Shown here in pieces: positions 25,259 through 34,800 of a stretch of DNA of 64,000 nucleotides (position 1 is its first letter; each line of letters begins with the position of its first letter). The notes below the pieces were generated by a model. That model ran no database searches. It saw only the letters and a program-made list of their open reading frames with translations, and was not told where the DNA came from. This DNA comes from Elusimicrobium simillimum (GTDB lineage: Bacteria > Elusimicrobiota > Elusimicrobia > Elusimicrobiales > Elusimicrobiaceae). The translations under genes were made by a program, and so were the position numbers. The DNA is taken from the NCBI RefSeq assembly GCF_049639735.1, contig NZ_JBEVVA010000003.1, forward strand, positions 248,001 through 312,000, given 5' to 3'.

Positions 25259-26351
25259 CCAAATCGTCCTCCGTACTTCCAGGTAAAGTACCCCAGTTAT
25301 TTATTGTGCCCTCAAGTAAATTTCCTATGAAATCAACCAGCGAGATCATGCGCGTATACTCCATATGTTTAGGCCCTATTATGCCCAGCATGCCTATAGT
25401 TTTATCGCCAACTTTATAGGCGGAGGTTATTACGCTTAAATCTTTAAATTCTTTAATATGGTTTTCAGAACCGATGCTTACGGAAAGTTTTTTGTCGCTG
25501 GCTTTAAGCTCGTTCATTTTGTCTTCCAGCATATGTACAAAGGTTTCCCTTTCCTCAACCACTTTTATCATTTGGCGCAGGCTTTCGTGGTCTACGTCGG
25601 TAGTTTCCGCCAATAACTGGCCAAGCCCTTCAAGATAAAGCTCAGAGCTGTTTTCCTGCTGGCCTATTTCCGCCAAAACATGTCTGGCCAGGTCCATAAC
25701 GCCAGTGAACTCATTATGCTCTTTTTCCAAGTGTTCCCACAGAACCCTTTCCGCTTCTTTAAGCGTCTTACCCGCCACTTGCTCATTAATAAAACTGCTT
25801 AACACTCTAAGCCTGGAGGGGGAGATATTATAATTGGTGCGCAGCGGCCAGTTTCTTACCGTACCCGTATCCGTTACCAACACCGCTAAAATATGCCCCG
25901 GCGCCAATGGTATAAAATCTAATCTTGTTACAATTTGGTCTGTTATATTGCCCGTATAAACAAACGCGGCCGAGCCTGATAGTGACGCCAACATTCTTGA
26001 GGTTTGCAGCATAGCTCTGTCCAGTTCCGCAATACGGTCGTCGTACTCCTGCTGTATGCGCTGGCGCTCCTGCGCGGCTATCTTTTGCACTTGCGACAAA
26101 TAGTCTACATAAAACCTGTAAGCTTTGTCGGTAGGCACGCGCCCGCCGGAGGTATGGGGCTGCAGTAAAAAACCCTCTTCCTCAAGCTTTTTCATAATAT
26201 TTCTAATTGTAGCGCTGGAAATGCCCGGTAAAGCGTGTTTTGCTATAAGTTCAGAGCCTATAGGGCGCCTGGTTTCCACAAACTCTTGTATAACCCAGCG
26301 CAACAGCTTTTCCTCACGTTCTTTAGCTACTTCAGGTCTAAGTATTCTCAT
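25245..26351 (-). CDS. hrcA: Heat-inducible transcription repressor HrcA
   Basis: 368 aa repressor of class I heat-shock genes that binds CIRCE. The winged helix at the N-terminus includes RRPIGSELIAKHALPGISSATIRN and GRVPTDKAYRFYVDYL. The central GAF-like part and C-terminal IGPKHMEYTRMISLVDFIG are typical. It is the first gene of the operon and has a CIRCE-like palindrome upstream, so it probably represses itself. Confidence 0.96.
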   Translation of the reverse strand: MRILRPEVAKEREEKLLRWVIQEFVETRRPIGSELIAKHALPGISSATIRNIMKKLEEEGFLLQPHTSGGRVPTDKAYRFYVDYLSQVQKIAAQERQRIQQEYDDRIAELDRAMLQTSRMLASLSGSAAFVYTGNITDQIVTRLDFIPLAPGHILAVLVTDTGTVRNWPLRTNYNISPSRLRVLSSFINEQVAGKTLKEAERVLWEHLEKEHNEFTGVMDLARHVLAEIGQQENSSELYLEGLGQLLAETTDVDHESLRQMIKVVEERETFVHMLEDKMNELKASDKKLSVSIGSENHIKEFKDLSVITSAYKVGDKTIGMLGIIGPKHMEYTRMISLVDFIGNLLEGTINNWGTLPGSTEDDLDEET

Positions 26352-26404
26352 ATGTTTAGCTTATTATTAATTGTTTAGTAACCGTCTAATATCTTATTGA
26401 TTAA

Positions 26405-26431
26405 TTAGCAGTCATTAAATCACTCTGCTAA
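26405..26431 (-). promoter_or_regulatory. CIRCE-like operator upstream of hrcA
   Basis: TTAGCAGTC, 9 bases, CTCTGCTAA: 27 bp in all, the same layout as CIRCE (TTAGCACTC-N9-GAGTGCTAA). The outer 7-bp arms TTAGCAG/CTGCTAA pair perfectly but differ from consensus in the inner bases. It lies 54-80 bases before hrcA and 98 or more before tatD. Confidence 0.7.
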
Positions 26432-26528
26432 TAGTATAAATAAATTTTTTATTTTTGTCAATCCCCTTTTTAGTCTGCTAGTTATGGGGGTAAATGTATT
26501 ATACATATAAATTTAATAAAATATATAT

Positions 26529-27332
26529 ATGAACATACATCTTATAGATTCACACGCCCACATGACGGACCCTGCTTTTGACGCTGACAGAGATGCCGTT
26601 ATAGAAGCGTGCGTTAAAAATGGCGTAAAAAATATTTTAGAAATAGGCTGCGACGTGCCGGAATGGGAACCTACACTAGAACTTGCCGCTAAATATAAAG
26701 GCATAGTTTACCCTGTGCTTGGCCTGCACCCCAGCTGCGGCAGTAATTATAGTGAAGATGTTTTGGCCCGTTTGGCGGATTTAATTGTTAGGCCGGAAGT
26801 TGTGGCCATTGGCGAGATTGGTTTAGATTATGTGCATATGAGTACAGCGGCCGAGGCGCAAAAAGAAATTTTTACAAATATTTTGGGCTTTACAAAAACT
26901 GTAAATAAACCTATAGTTTTGCACGCCAGAAAAAATAATGACCCTGAGGACTGGGGCGTATACGGGGATATGTTCAGTATTTTAAAATCCTCTTGGATGC
27001 CGGGTAAAACAGGCGGCGTACTGCACTGTTTCAGCGGGCTTTATGAACACGCTGCCGCCGCGCTTGATATGGGGCTTAAGCTGGGTATAAACGGTATTAT
27101 TACATATAAAAAGAATAATGATTTAAGAGAAACGCTTAAAAAAGTGGGACTAAAAAATATTTTGTTGGAAACGGACTGCCCGTACCTGCCGCCGCAAAGC
27201 ATACGCGGCCAGCGTAACAGCCCGCTAAGCATACCCGAAATAGCAACTTTTATAGCGGACTATCTTGGTGTAACGGTTGCGCAGGTGGCCGACACTACTA
27301 CAGAAAACTCTAAAAAAATGTTTGGCATTTAA
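26529..27332 (+). CDS. tatD: TatD family metal-dependent deoxyribonuclease
   Basis: 267 aa TIM-barrel hydrolase. Metal ligands are visible in IDSHAHM (His-x-His), GEIGLDY (Glu), VLHARK (His), VLHCFSG (His) and LLETDCPYLPP (Asp). The ending QRNSPLSIPEIA is typical of the family. No Shine-Dalgarno; the upstream 30 bases are almost pure A/T. It diverges from hrcA and ends at a terminator. Confidence 0.93.
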   Translation: MNIHLIDSHAHMTDPAFDADRDAVIEACVKNGVKNILEIGCDVPEWEPTLELAAKYKGIVYPVLGLHPSCGSNYSEDVLARLADLIVRPEVVAIGEIGLDYVHMSTAAEAQKEIFTNILGFTKTVNKPIVLHARKNNDPEDWGVYGDMFSILKSSWMPGKTGGVLHCFSGLYEHAAAALDMGLKLGINGIITYKKNNDLRETLKKVGLKNILLETDCPYLPPQSIRGQRNSPLSIPEIATFIADYLGVTVAQVADTTTENSKKMFGI

Positions 27333-27337
27333 AATAA

Positions 27338-27370
27338 AAAGTCCCCTGTAAAAACCAGGGGATTTTTTAT
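27338..27370 (+). terminator. Terminator after tatD
   Basis: Stem TCCCCTG / CAGGGGA with a 7-base loop, then a T run; A-rich left side may let it work both ways. Confidence 0.87.
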
Positions 27371-27386
27371 CTTTTTAACTATATTA

Positions 27387-27968
27387 TTATTGTGCTGCTT
27401 CTTCTGCTGTATAAAACTTTATACTTTTAATAAGTTTGGCCTGGTCTTTATTGGCTTTATTATATTCTTTTTCCTGCGCGCCCATGTAAAGATAGGCCCA
27501 AACGCCGTTGTGCTTAAAGAAAAAATATTTTTCTATTATGCCGGACTCCGAACCCGCTATATAGTATGAGGGCACGTTGCCAAAATTTGTGTACTGCGCT
27601 TTCATCTTTTTAAAATAGGGCAGGTTTTGTGCGAAAAACTTTTCAACCTCAGCTTCAAAAAGAGTTTTGTTGCCGTCGCTGTTAATGTCTGGGGTTTCAA
27701 AATTAAGAACAAAAATAGAAAGCGTATAATTAAAATCCGGCACGCTGAAAAATAACGGGTTGTTTGCCAGCATAGTTTGGCTGAATAAAAAATTGGCCGA
27801 TGATTTTAAGGTTATGCCCAAGCAGTCGTTTTTATACATTGTTTTTTCAAATTTACTTTGGCCAAGGCATTGCTCCGCCGTAGGCCCTTGCGGCGCGGGC
27901 GCGGAAGCCTTTTGGCAAGCGGCGGCGACTAAAACTAAACATGTAAGCGCAGTAAGTGTTTTCTTCAT
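27387..27968 (-). CDS. Putative lipoprotein
   Basis: 193 aa. The N-terminus MKKTLTALTCLVLVAAACQK has a hydrophobic core and lipobox (VAAAC, lipidated Cys at residue 18), followed by a Pro/Ala spacer. The mature part is soluble and unrecognised. GAGGT precedes the ATG. It starts 7 bases after dgt, so the two are cotranscribed. Confidence 0.75.
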   Translation of the reverse strand: MKKTLTALTCLVLVAAACQKASAPAPQGPTAEQCLGQSKFEKTMYKNDCLGITLKSSANFLFSQTMLANNPLFFSVPDFNYTLSIFVLNFETPDINSDGNKTLFEAEVEKFFAQNLPYFKKMKAQYTNFGNVPSYYIAGSESGIIEKYFFFKHNGVWAYLYMGAQEKEYNKANKDQAKLIKSIKFYTAEEAAQ

Positions 27969-27975
27969 ATTACCT

Positions 27976-29106
27976 CTATAATTTAAATTTGATGGCTGTA
28001 GGCAAAATAACGTCTTTCAGGTTTTCTATGGCAAAGCTGTCCGTCATCCCCGCTATATAATCTGTTACTATTGTTTTACCCATGGTTTCATCTTCTTTAT
28101 ATAACTTTGTCATTGATTTTATATAACGGCCAAATGCTACCGCGCTTTGTTTGCCCAAGCGGTCATAAGACGGGTAGTCATAACGGTATTTTTCAAATAA
28201 GTTTAAGAAAAACTCAAAAAGCTCCGCTATGCCTTTGTCTATCATTTTTTTGCGTTCCTGCATTTGGGTGTTATAATAAATTTGTTCATAGTTAAATTTT
28301 CTAAGTTCAGATACTATGTCAAATTTTTCTTTAGAAAATCCTATGGTGCCTGTTTTGGCTGAATTATTAATAAGGTCCAGTGTAAGAGTGTTAATAATTT
28401 CACCGTTAGAGGCGCCTATTTCTTTGCGTACAATTTCCGGTATGTCTGACTTGGTTATAAATTTGGCTTTAATAGCGTCTTCAATATCACGGCCAAGATA
28501 GGCTATTTTGTCCGACAGTCTTACAATGCAGCCCTCGTACGTTGTGGGCATATAGGTACGTGATGATATAGTGTCTAAATCATTTAAAGTTTGTGACGGC
28601 TGTAAAGCGTTATTGTTAAAGTCTTCGCCGCAGTGGCACAGTATGCCGTCTTTTACGGCATAGGTAAGGTTAAGCCCCTCTCCGTAGTTGGCTAAATATT
28701 CCACCACACGGTAAGAGTTAATCTCATGCATAAATTTGTCTGGGGCGATACATTTAGAAATAGCTTTCTCACCTTCATGGCCGAACGGGGCGTGGCCCAG
28801 GTCATGCGCCAGGCCTATGGCGTAGGCCATGTCTTCGCTAAGCTCCCAGTCGCCTGTTTGGTTAAGGCCGCGGCATATGGTGGCGGCGATGGTGGCAACG
28901 TGCAGCACGTGTTCTATACGCGTGCAAATATGGTCGTTATCCGGGGCGAAGAAAACCTGCGTTTTATGTTTTAATCTTCTAAAAGGCAGAGAGTGTATAA
29001 TTTTGGTTTGGTCTCTAAAATACTCGCCGCGCACGTCCGGCGTATGTGGGTGGGCGCGCTTGGTGTAAACTTCATAAGAAAACGGATTTTTATGTTTTGT
29101 TGCCAT
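27976..29106 (-). CDS. dgt: dGTPase-like HD-domain triphosphohydrolase
   Basis: 376 aa. Hydrolyses dNTPs to nucleoside and triphosphate in studied members. HD-domain ligands are in TRIEHVLHV, LAHDLGHAPFGHEGE and the later Asp in IVRLSDKIAYLGRD. The N-terminal RRLKHKTQVF is conserved in the family. The Shine-Dalgarno-like AGGACC sits inside the arm of the large inverted repeat that starts two bases before the gene. Confidence 0.92.
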   Translation of the reverse strand: MATKHKNPFSYEVYTKRAHPHTPDVRGEYFRDQTKIIHSLPFRRLKHKTQVFFAPDNDHICTRIEHVLHVATIAATICRGLNQTGDWELSEDMAYAIGLAHDLGHAPFGHEGEKAISKCIAPDKFMHEINSYRVVEYLANYGEGLNLTYAVKDGILCHCGEDFNNNALQPSQTLNDLDTISSRTYMPTTYEGCIVRLSDKIAYLGRDIEDAIKAKFITKSDIPEIVRKEIGASNGEIINTLTLDLINNSAKTGTIGFSKEKFDIVSELRKFNYEQIYYNTQMQERKKMIDKGIAELFEFFLNLFEKYRYDYPSYDRLGKQSAVAFGRYIKSMTKLYKEDETMGKTIVTDYIAGMTDSFAIENLKDVILPTAIKFKL

Positions 29107-29107
29107 A

Positions 29108-29370
29108 GGGTCCTAGCATGCACTGCACCCGCAGTGCACTAAATTATTTTTTAGAAAATTTTAATTTTCTTTATGACGAGCATACCAAAAGGTATGTAAG
29201 GAATAAAAAAATAAAAATTTTCAAAAAAGAAGAAAGCCCGCAGGGTTTGCCTAAAACAAGCAACTGCGTCGTTCTCCTCATCGAGACCCGGTAAGGGTCT
29301 TCTCTTCGTCGGGCCTAGCATTTGCTTGTTTTAGGCAAATGCACTGTGGGTGCAGTGCATGCTAGGACCC
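29108..29370. repeat. 263-bp cruciform element with 31-bp arms
   Basis: Outer arms 29108-29138 and 29340-29370 (GGGTCCTAGCATGCACTGCA...) match at 30 of 31 positions. A second nested pair is TTTGCCTAAAACAAGCAA (29246-29263) with its complement at 29322-29339, and a third is AGACCC/GGGTCT inside it (about 29285-29300). The whole gap between dgt and coaD is filled by it. It is MITE-like, without coding potential. Confidence 0.87.
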
Positions 29371-29394
29371 TAAGATTATGATATCATAATATAC

Positions 29395-29880
29395 ATGAAT
29401 AAGAAATTTGCAATCTACCCGGGAACTTTTGACCCTATTACAAACGGGCACGTGGATTTAGCCGCGCGCGCTTTGGATATTTTTGACGAGGTTATTATAG
29501 CCGTGCTTGTTAATAATAAAAAAGCGCCGCTTTTTAGCACGCAGGAGCGTGTGGAGCTTATTAAAAAATCCACCGCGCACCTTAAAGGTATTTCTGTTGA
29601 AAGTTACGACGGGCTGATGGTGGATTATCTTAAAAAGAAACAGTGTAATGTTGTGTTGCGCGGCCTGCGCGCGGCGACTGATATGGAGTACGAATTCCAG
29701 CTGGCCACCATTAATAATATGATGGACCCCGGCATAGAAACAGTGTTTCTTATGCCGAGTAGCAACTACACATTTTTAACATCCAGCGTAGTGCGCGAGG
29801 CATACGGCGCCGGCGGGCAGCTGCCCGGCTGCGTACCGCCCGAGGTGCACAAAGCGCTAATTGAAAAATTTAAAAAATAA
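29395..29880 (+). CDS. coaD: Phosphopantetheine adenylyltransferase
   Basis: 161 aa enzyme of coenzyme A synthesis (4'-phosphopantetheine to dephospho-CoA). Nucleotidyl-transferase motif TNGH is at 16-19 within YPGTFDPITNGHVD. VLRGLRAATDMEYEFQ and the C-terminal SSVVREAYGAGG complete the active site. TATCAT lies 7 bases before the ATG and no Shine-Dalgarno is visible, suggesting a leaderless message. Confidence 0.96.
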   Translation: MNKKFAIYPGTFDPITNGHVDLAARALDIFDEVIIAVLVNNKKAPLFSTQERVELIKKSTAHLKGISVESYDGLMVDYLKKKQCNVVLRGLRAATDMEYEFQLATINNMMDPGIETVFLMPSSNYTFLTSSVVREAYGAGGQLPGCVPPEVHKALIEKFKK

Positions 29881-29885
29881 AAAGC

Positions 29886-29912
29886 ACCCCGTGATTTTCA
29901 CGGGGTATTTTT
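29886..29912 (+). terminator. Terminator after coaD
   Basis: Stem ACCCCGTGA / TCACGGGGT with a TTT loop, then a T run; may also serve guaD on the other strand. Confidence 0.88.
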
Positions 29913-29923
29913 TACACTATAAT

Positions 29924-30412
29924 TTAATATTCTATTTTGCTTTCTTTATTGTCCCACAGGTTAAAAGGTTCTTCGGCGTTTTCCATATTTATAACAACTG
30001 TTTTTATGGTGCGCTTTTCATACGGTAAGGCTATTTCGTCATAAATAAATTTATCGTCAAAGCCGTGCTTGGCCGCTATATGTTTATCCGCCGCAAAGTA
30101 AAGCGCTTTGGGGCGCGCCCAATATATGGCGCCCAGGCACATGGGGCAGGGCTCGCATGATGAGTATATAGTGCAGCCGTCCAGTTCAAAGTTGTTCAGC
30201 TGGGCGCACGCTTTTCTAATAGCGTCCACTTCGGCGTGGCAGGTAGGGTCGTTAGATGATGTTACCTGGTTAAACCCCTCCGCCAGTACTTTGCCGTCTT
30301 TTACTATAACGGCGCCAAAGGGGCCGCCTTTGCCGGCAAGCATGTTTTTCTTGGCCAAATCTATGGCCATTTGTAAAAATTTTTTGTGTTCGTTAAGTTC
30401 TTGGGTATTCAT
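29924..30412 (-). CDS. guaD: Guanine deaminase-type nucleoside/base deaminase
   Basis: 162 aa cytidine-deaminase-fold enzyme. Zinc site: His59 and catalytic Glu61 in CHAEVDAI, Cys89 and Cys92 in EPCPMC. The continuation GAIYWARPKALYFA and the C-terminal DDKFIYDEI are those of Bacillus-type guanine deaminase rather than TadA. AGGTGA precedes the ATG. It faces coaD and diverges from mscL. Confidence 0.87.
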   Translation of the reverse strand: MNTQELNEHKKFLQMAIDLAKKNMLAGKGGPFGAVIVKDGKVLAEGFNQVTSSNDPTCHAEVDAIRKACAQLNNFELDGCTIYSSCEPCPMCLGAIYWARPKALYFAADKHIAAKHGFDDKFIYDEIALPYEKRTIKTVVINMENAEEPFNLWDNKESKIEY

Positions 30413-30467
30413 AATTTCACCTTAAAAATGTATACTGGTATCATACCACATAAAAGGGAGAAATTAA

Positions 30468-30935
30468 ATGTTTAAAGCAATTAAAAGTATGGGTAATGAA
30501 TTTAAAACATTCGCCATGAGAGGCAATGTTTTAGACATGGCAGTGGGTATTATTATAGGCGCGGCCTTTGGCAAAATTGTTAACTCTTTAGTGTCGGATA
30601 TTTTAATGCCGCCGTTGGGTTTTTTACTTGGCAGAGTAGATTTTTCTAACCTGTTTGTCACACTTAAAGACGGCGCCACGGTTGCAGGGCCGTACGCTTC
30701 ACTTACCTCGGCGCAGGCGGCCGGCGCGGTTACTGTTAACTATGGTATATTTTTAAATACCATTATCAGTTTTATAATAATGGCGTTTGCAATATTTTTG
30801 CTTATTAAATTTATTAATAAATTTAAACATGAAGACGCCCCCGCGCCCGATACCACAAAAGAATGTCCGTATTGCTTTACCAAGATAGACAAACGCGCAA
30901 TCAAATGCCCCAACTGCACAGAAGATCTTAAATAA
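30468..30935 (+). CDS. mscL: Large-conductance mechanosensitive channel with C-terminal zinc ribbon
   Basis: 155 aa. TM1 is in NVLDMAVGIIIGAAFGKIVNSL and TM2 in IFLNTIISFIIMAFAIFLLIK, the two-helix MscL plan with the periplasmic loop between. Instead of the usual short helical bundle, the C-terminus has CPYC-x10-CPNC (about 133-150), a zinc-ribbon pattern. GGGAGA precedes the ATG. Opens on osmotic downshock to release solutes. Confidence 0.93.
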   Translation: MFKAIKSMGNEFKTFAMRGNVLDMAVGIIIGAAFGKIVNSLVSDILMPPLGFLLGRVDFSNLFVTLKDGATVAGPYASLTSAQAAGAVTVNYGIFLNTIISFIIMAFAIFLLIKFINKFKHEDAPAPDTTKECPYCFTKIDKRAIKCPNCTEDLK

Positions 30936-30966
30936 AAAAAGCCCGCCGATTTCGGCGGGCTTTTTT
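30935..30966 (+). terminator. Terminator after mscL
   Basis: Stem AAAGCCCGCCGA / TCGGCGGGCTTT with a TT loop and A/T tracts on both sides. Confidence 0.92.
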
Positions 30967-30970
30967 ATCC

Positions 30971-31135
30971 CCAAATCTTTGAGTTATTTTGCGTTTTTAT
31001 TTTTTGACCACACCCCGTCCGCCCTTTGGGCTCCTCGCGCAAGTGTGCCCAAAAAATAAAAACGCAAACTAATCTCAAATCTTCGGGGCCCCTTTTAACG
31101 GCATTAATAAAAACATAAACGGCACTAGTTTTATT
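30971..31135. repeat. Intergenic long-hairpin element C
   Basis: Arms 30988-31013 and 31043-31068 (TTTGCGTTTTTATTTTTTG...) match at 24 of 26 positions, with a loop of about 29 bases. The right side has CTCAAATCTTCGGGGCCCC and AACGGCATTAATAAAAACATAAACGG, close to the right ends of elements A and D. It lies between the converging mscL and comF genes. Confidence 0.8.
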
Positions 31136-31138
31136 ATT

Positions 31139-31867
31139 TTATTCTTCTCTGGCGGCGGTTAGGGCGTAGACTTTTTTTGCGCCCGCTTTCTTTAACGCTA
31201 TGGCGCACTGCTCAAGTGTGAAACCTGTAGTTGCCACGTCATCTATAACCAAAACTATTTTGCCTTTTACTTCTCTTGTGCAGGCAAAGGCTTCAAGGGT
31301 GTTTTTCTCTCTGTCTTTTCTGCCAAGCTTGGCCTGTGACTTGGTAAACTTAACTCTCTTAAGCAGCTTTTCATCATAAATAATATTTTTGTTTTTAGCC
31401 AGACGCGCGGCAATAAGAGCGCTTTGGTTGTAGCCGCGTATTCTCTGTTTTAATTTATGTAATGGCACGGGGACGATAATGTCCACATTTTCAAATTCTT
31501 TAGTTTCGTCAAAAGTCAGCAGTATGGCGGCGGTAAGAAATTTGCCAAGGTAGGTGTGCTCATTATATTTAAAATTATGGATTATGCTTTTAACCTCCGG
31601 CGTGAAAACAAAGCCGGAGCGGATAATAGAACATTTATACTTTTTCTCTTTTACGCCGCGGCAGTTATGGCAGGTTGCCCCGCCGGAAGGCAAAGTTATG
31701 CCGCAGCGCCGGCATATCAGCGGCCCCGGCGTTTTAATACGCTTCAGGCAGTCTTCACATAAAGGCAAAACAGTGTCCGCGCCCAGGTCACGCCCGCAGT
31801 GGTGGCAGGTTTTTGGCAAGAGAATATTTAGAATATGATTTTTTACTTTTATAATAAAATTTTTCAT
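31139..31867 (-). CDS. comF: ComF family protein
   Basis: 242 aa. An N-terminal zinc-finger region (CHHCGRDLG, CEDCLKR, CRRCGITL, CHNCRG) is followed by a phosphoribosyltransferase-type domain with the PRPP motif VLVIDDVATTGFT. Relatives act in DNA uptake (ComFC/GntX). A longer start would overlap the preceding gene; the ATG at 31867, one base after that gene's stop, is preferred. With pilT in the window, natural transformation is possible but not shown. Confidence 0.88.
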   Translation of the reverse strand: MKNFIIKVKNHILNILLPKTCHHCGRDLGADTVLPLCEDCLKRIKTPGPLICRRCGITLPSGGATCHNCRGVKEKKYKCSIIRSGFVFTPEVKSIIHNFKYNEHTYLGKFLTAAILLTFDETKEFENVDIIVPVPLHKLKQRIRGYNQSALIAARLAKNKNIIYDEKLLKRVKFTKSQAKLGRKDREKNTLEAFACTREVKGKIVLVIDDVATTGFTLEQCAIALKKAGAKKVYALTAAREE

Positions 31868-31868
31868 A

Positions 31869-34800
31869 TTAAAATTGCAGCGTAACCATTGTGCCCAAGT
31901 TATAGCCCACATAACTTTCAGATTCTATATAAAGATGGTCCATAAGCTGTACGCCGCCGCTTACCGTTACGCGCAGGTTTTTGGAAAACTCGTAATCCAA
32001 GCTTGTGTTAAGGTCATAGTAGTCTTTATTTTCTAGTACCACTACGTCAGAACGGCGTTTAGTATAGCCAAGATTTGTGTTCCAGATAATACGGTTTGTG
32101 GTAGCGTAGTTACGGTTAACAAACGGCAGCCATATGCCGCCGGGCATACTAAAGTCTAAACGGCAGTTGATGCTGGGGTTGAGTTCTGTATATTCCTCGG
32201 AAACAATGCCCTGCCTTTGTGTTTTTCTGCTTTCCACATATATAACCTTTGGCGTTATTCTAAAGCGTTTTATGTAAAATGATGTCTGCGCGGAATATTC
32301 GTCATAAGTATTTTTTTCAAAAGATTCGTTGGTGTAAAGGTCTATGTTATTGCTGTTTTTATGTGAATATATAAGCGCGGTGTCAAAAATTTTGGCCAGC
32401 ATAAAGCGCAGCTCTACGCCGTAGTTAACTTCTTTTTTATCGCTGGTGTCTATAATCTCGCTGTTAATTTGCGAGTATCGTACCTTCATGTTTACTGATG
32501 TCAGCCAGAATGTGCCGCTGTAAAACTTTTCCATTTCGCTTATAGTTATAACAGCGTCCGGTAAAGTGATAGAGTTGGATTTGGACTCTGTCCCCGTCTC
32601 CTCGCTGGTTTGGAAGGTTTGCGTAAAATTGTTAATAATAGACATTGTTTTTAACGGCGCCAGCCTGCCCTGCATAGAGTATTCTTTAAACGGGGACCAT
32701 CTTTGCGAAGATGTCAGTGTATCTCTTAAAGTCATGTTGCGCCTGTAGGAGTATGGGTTGCTGGCGTCAAGGCTTTTTCTTATCCATAAAGAACCTTTGG
32801 AGTCATAAGAATCTTCCACGTTTACATAAGAGTCCGCGTCCTGTAATTTATAAGAGTTGGACAGCACCATAGTGCTGAGCAGTTTATTTTTGGGCAAGAT
32901 GTCGCGCATGTTTAATGTAAGCGCTATGCCGCCGTCGGCGCTGCGGTTAATGTTTTTGATAGAGCCTATTTCAAATGTCTCGGTAACGCCGTTTGCGGTA
33001 AGCTGTGTCTGTGACAAATTGTTTGTTTCGGTTGTGTTTACGTTATAACTGAGCGCCGGCACAAGCCATTTGGTTATTCTCAGGTTTGCCGTAATGCCCG
33101 CCTGTTGCTGCATGCCTTTTGGGTAGCTGATAGAATCGTAAGAGCCGCCGCTGCGGTCCTCTTTAACCGTGGTTAAACTGTAGGTTGGCGTTATTGTGGA
33201 GCCTTGCCACGGCTCCATACTTAGCTTGGCGTTTAAACGCCTGGTTTGTTCCTGTGTGTCATAGTATAAGTCTGATGAATTTAGCACGCGGCCGCTGTAA
33301 GATATATCATTATTTGACAGCGCGTAGCCCGCCTGTACATCTCTAAAAAAGTTTCCTGCCGGCCGGTTGTGCTTAACGTTTGCGGAGTAAGTTTGCCTGT
33401 CGTCTTTACGTTCGGCCAACTCATAATCTGTTTTGTCAAAAGAGTATTCCATAGTAACTTGCGGCAGGTTCGGTTTTTGGAAATCCGCGCGGATAGAACC
33501 GTTTTTCTTATTAACAACACCTTGGTCTAATGTGCGGATAGTGTTTGTGTTTACTGTGTCTAACAAACTTACTGTCTCCACGGTGCTTTCTTTGTATGTG
33601 GCCTTAATGGGCAGATAATTTATTCTGGTTAAATTAAGGTAATAATCCATTGTTTCATTTTTCTGGTTTGTGGCCACGCTTACGGGGGTTTCAAATTTGT
33701 CATCAACATTTTTGTATGTCGCGCCGGCTTCGCCCCAGCCATTAAGCTGCATTTTAACGTCGCCGCGGTAAGCCGTGCCTTCCGCCACGCTTGATTCTGA
33801 CATGTGCAGCTCGTTAAACCAAATTTCGCCCACAGCGCCTGAAGAACCCGTGCGTCTGATACCGGCCACAATTTTACTTATCTTTTGGTAGTTTACGCTT
33901 GCGGGGCTGATGGAGTCAAACACTTCAGTCACTGTTACTCCGGCGGTTATGGGCTCTAAAACATCGTTAATACTGTCGCCGTTGCTGTCTTTAAGCTTCA
34001 GTTTAATCAGGTTCCACTGGTTGGGGATAAGAGTGTCAAGCGGCACCTCAACCTGTTGGTAGTTTTGGTCTGTGCCAAGGCGCATAAAGAAAGAGCTTTC
34101 AGTGTCCGTACTTTTTGGGTATAGCAAGAAGCGCAGCTGCTTGTGGGTGGTAAAGTCCATAGAGCTAAAGTTTCTGTTAGCGTAAATCTCATTATCAACA
34201 ATAGTGTCATATTTAAAATTTAAAGCTTGTTCAAAAATGTTTTTGTCTCTGCTTTCAGAGCGCAGTTCGTCTAAAGAGCCGTACAAGTCGCTAAATACGC
34301 GGCGGCCGTCGCCGGTGTGGTCGTCAAATATAGGCACGTAATCTGTATTGTCGGTTTTGTTGATAGGAGTGATTTGCGCGGTGTCGCTGTTTGGCGTCCA
34401 CGCGCTGCCAGACACGCCCACGTTGGCAATTTTAATGCGGCCTTTAAGCGGGCCTGAGGCGGGTTTTTTTAAAGTGAGTCTTAAGTGTTTAACGGATGTC
34501 CACATAGCCTTGTCCGACACCGGGATATCTAGCGGCATTGTATATGTTTTCCATGAAGTGTTATCAAGCGTGTAGCCGTTGGTCATGTCGGGGATGGCGC
34601 GTGTGTTAAATGTTGTGTAACCAAAACTGCCGCCTATGCCTGTGTCGCCATGGTCAATGCGGCCGTTTCCGTCTAAATCCTGCGTGTCCACGCGGCCGTT
34701 GGGTTGGGACTCTTTATTAAACTCATTATTGGAAAAAGGGTCATAACGGTGCTGCGTGCCGTCGGGGTCAACAAATATCCAGCCGCGGTCTTCCTCGGCC

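Noticed and set aside
29108..29370. Insertion sequence
   Set aside because: No transposase frame; only palindromic arms are visible, so it is called a MITE-like repeat.
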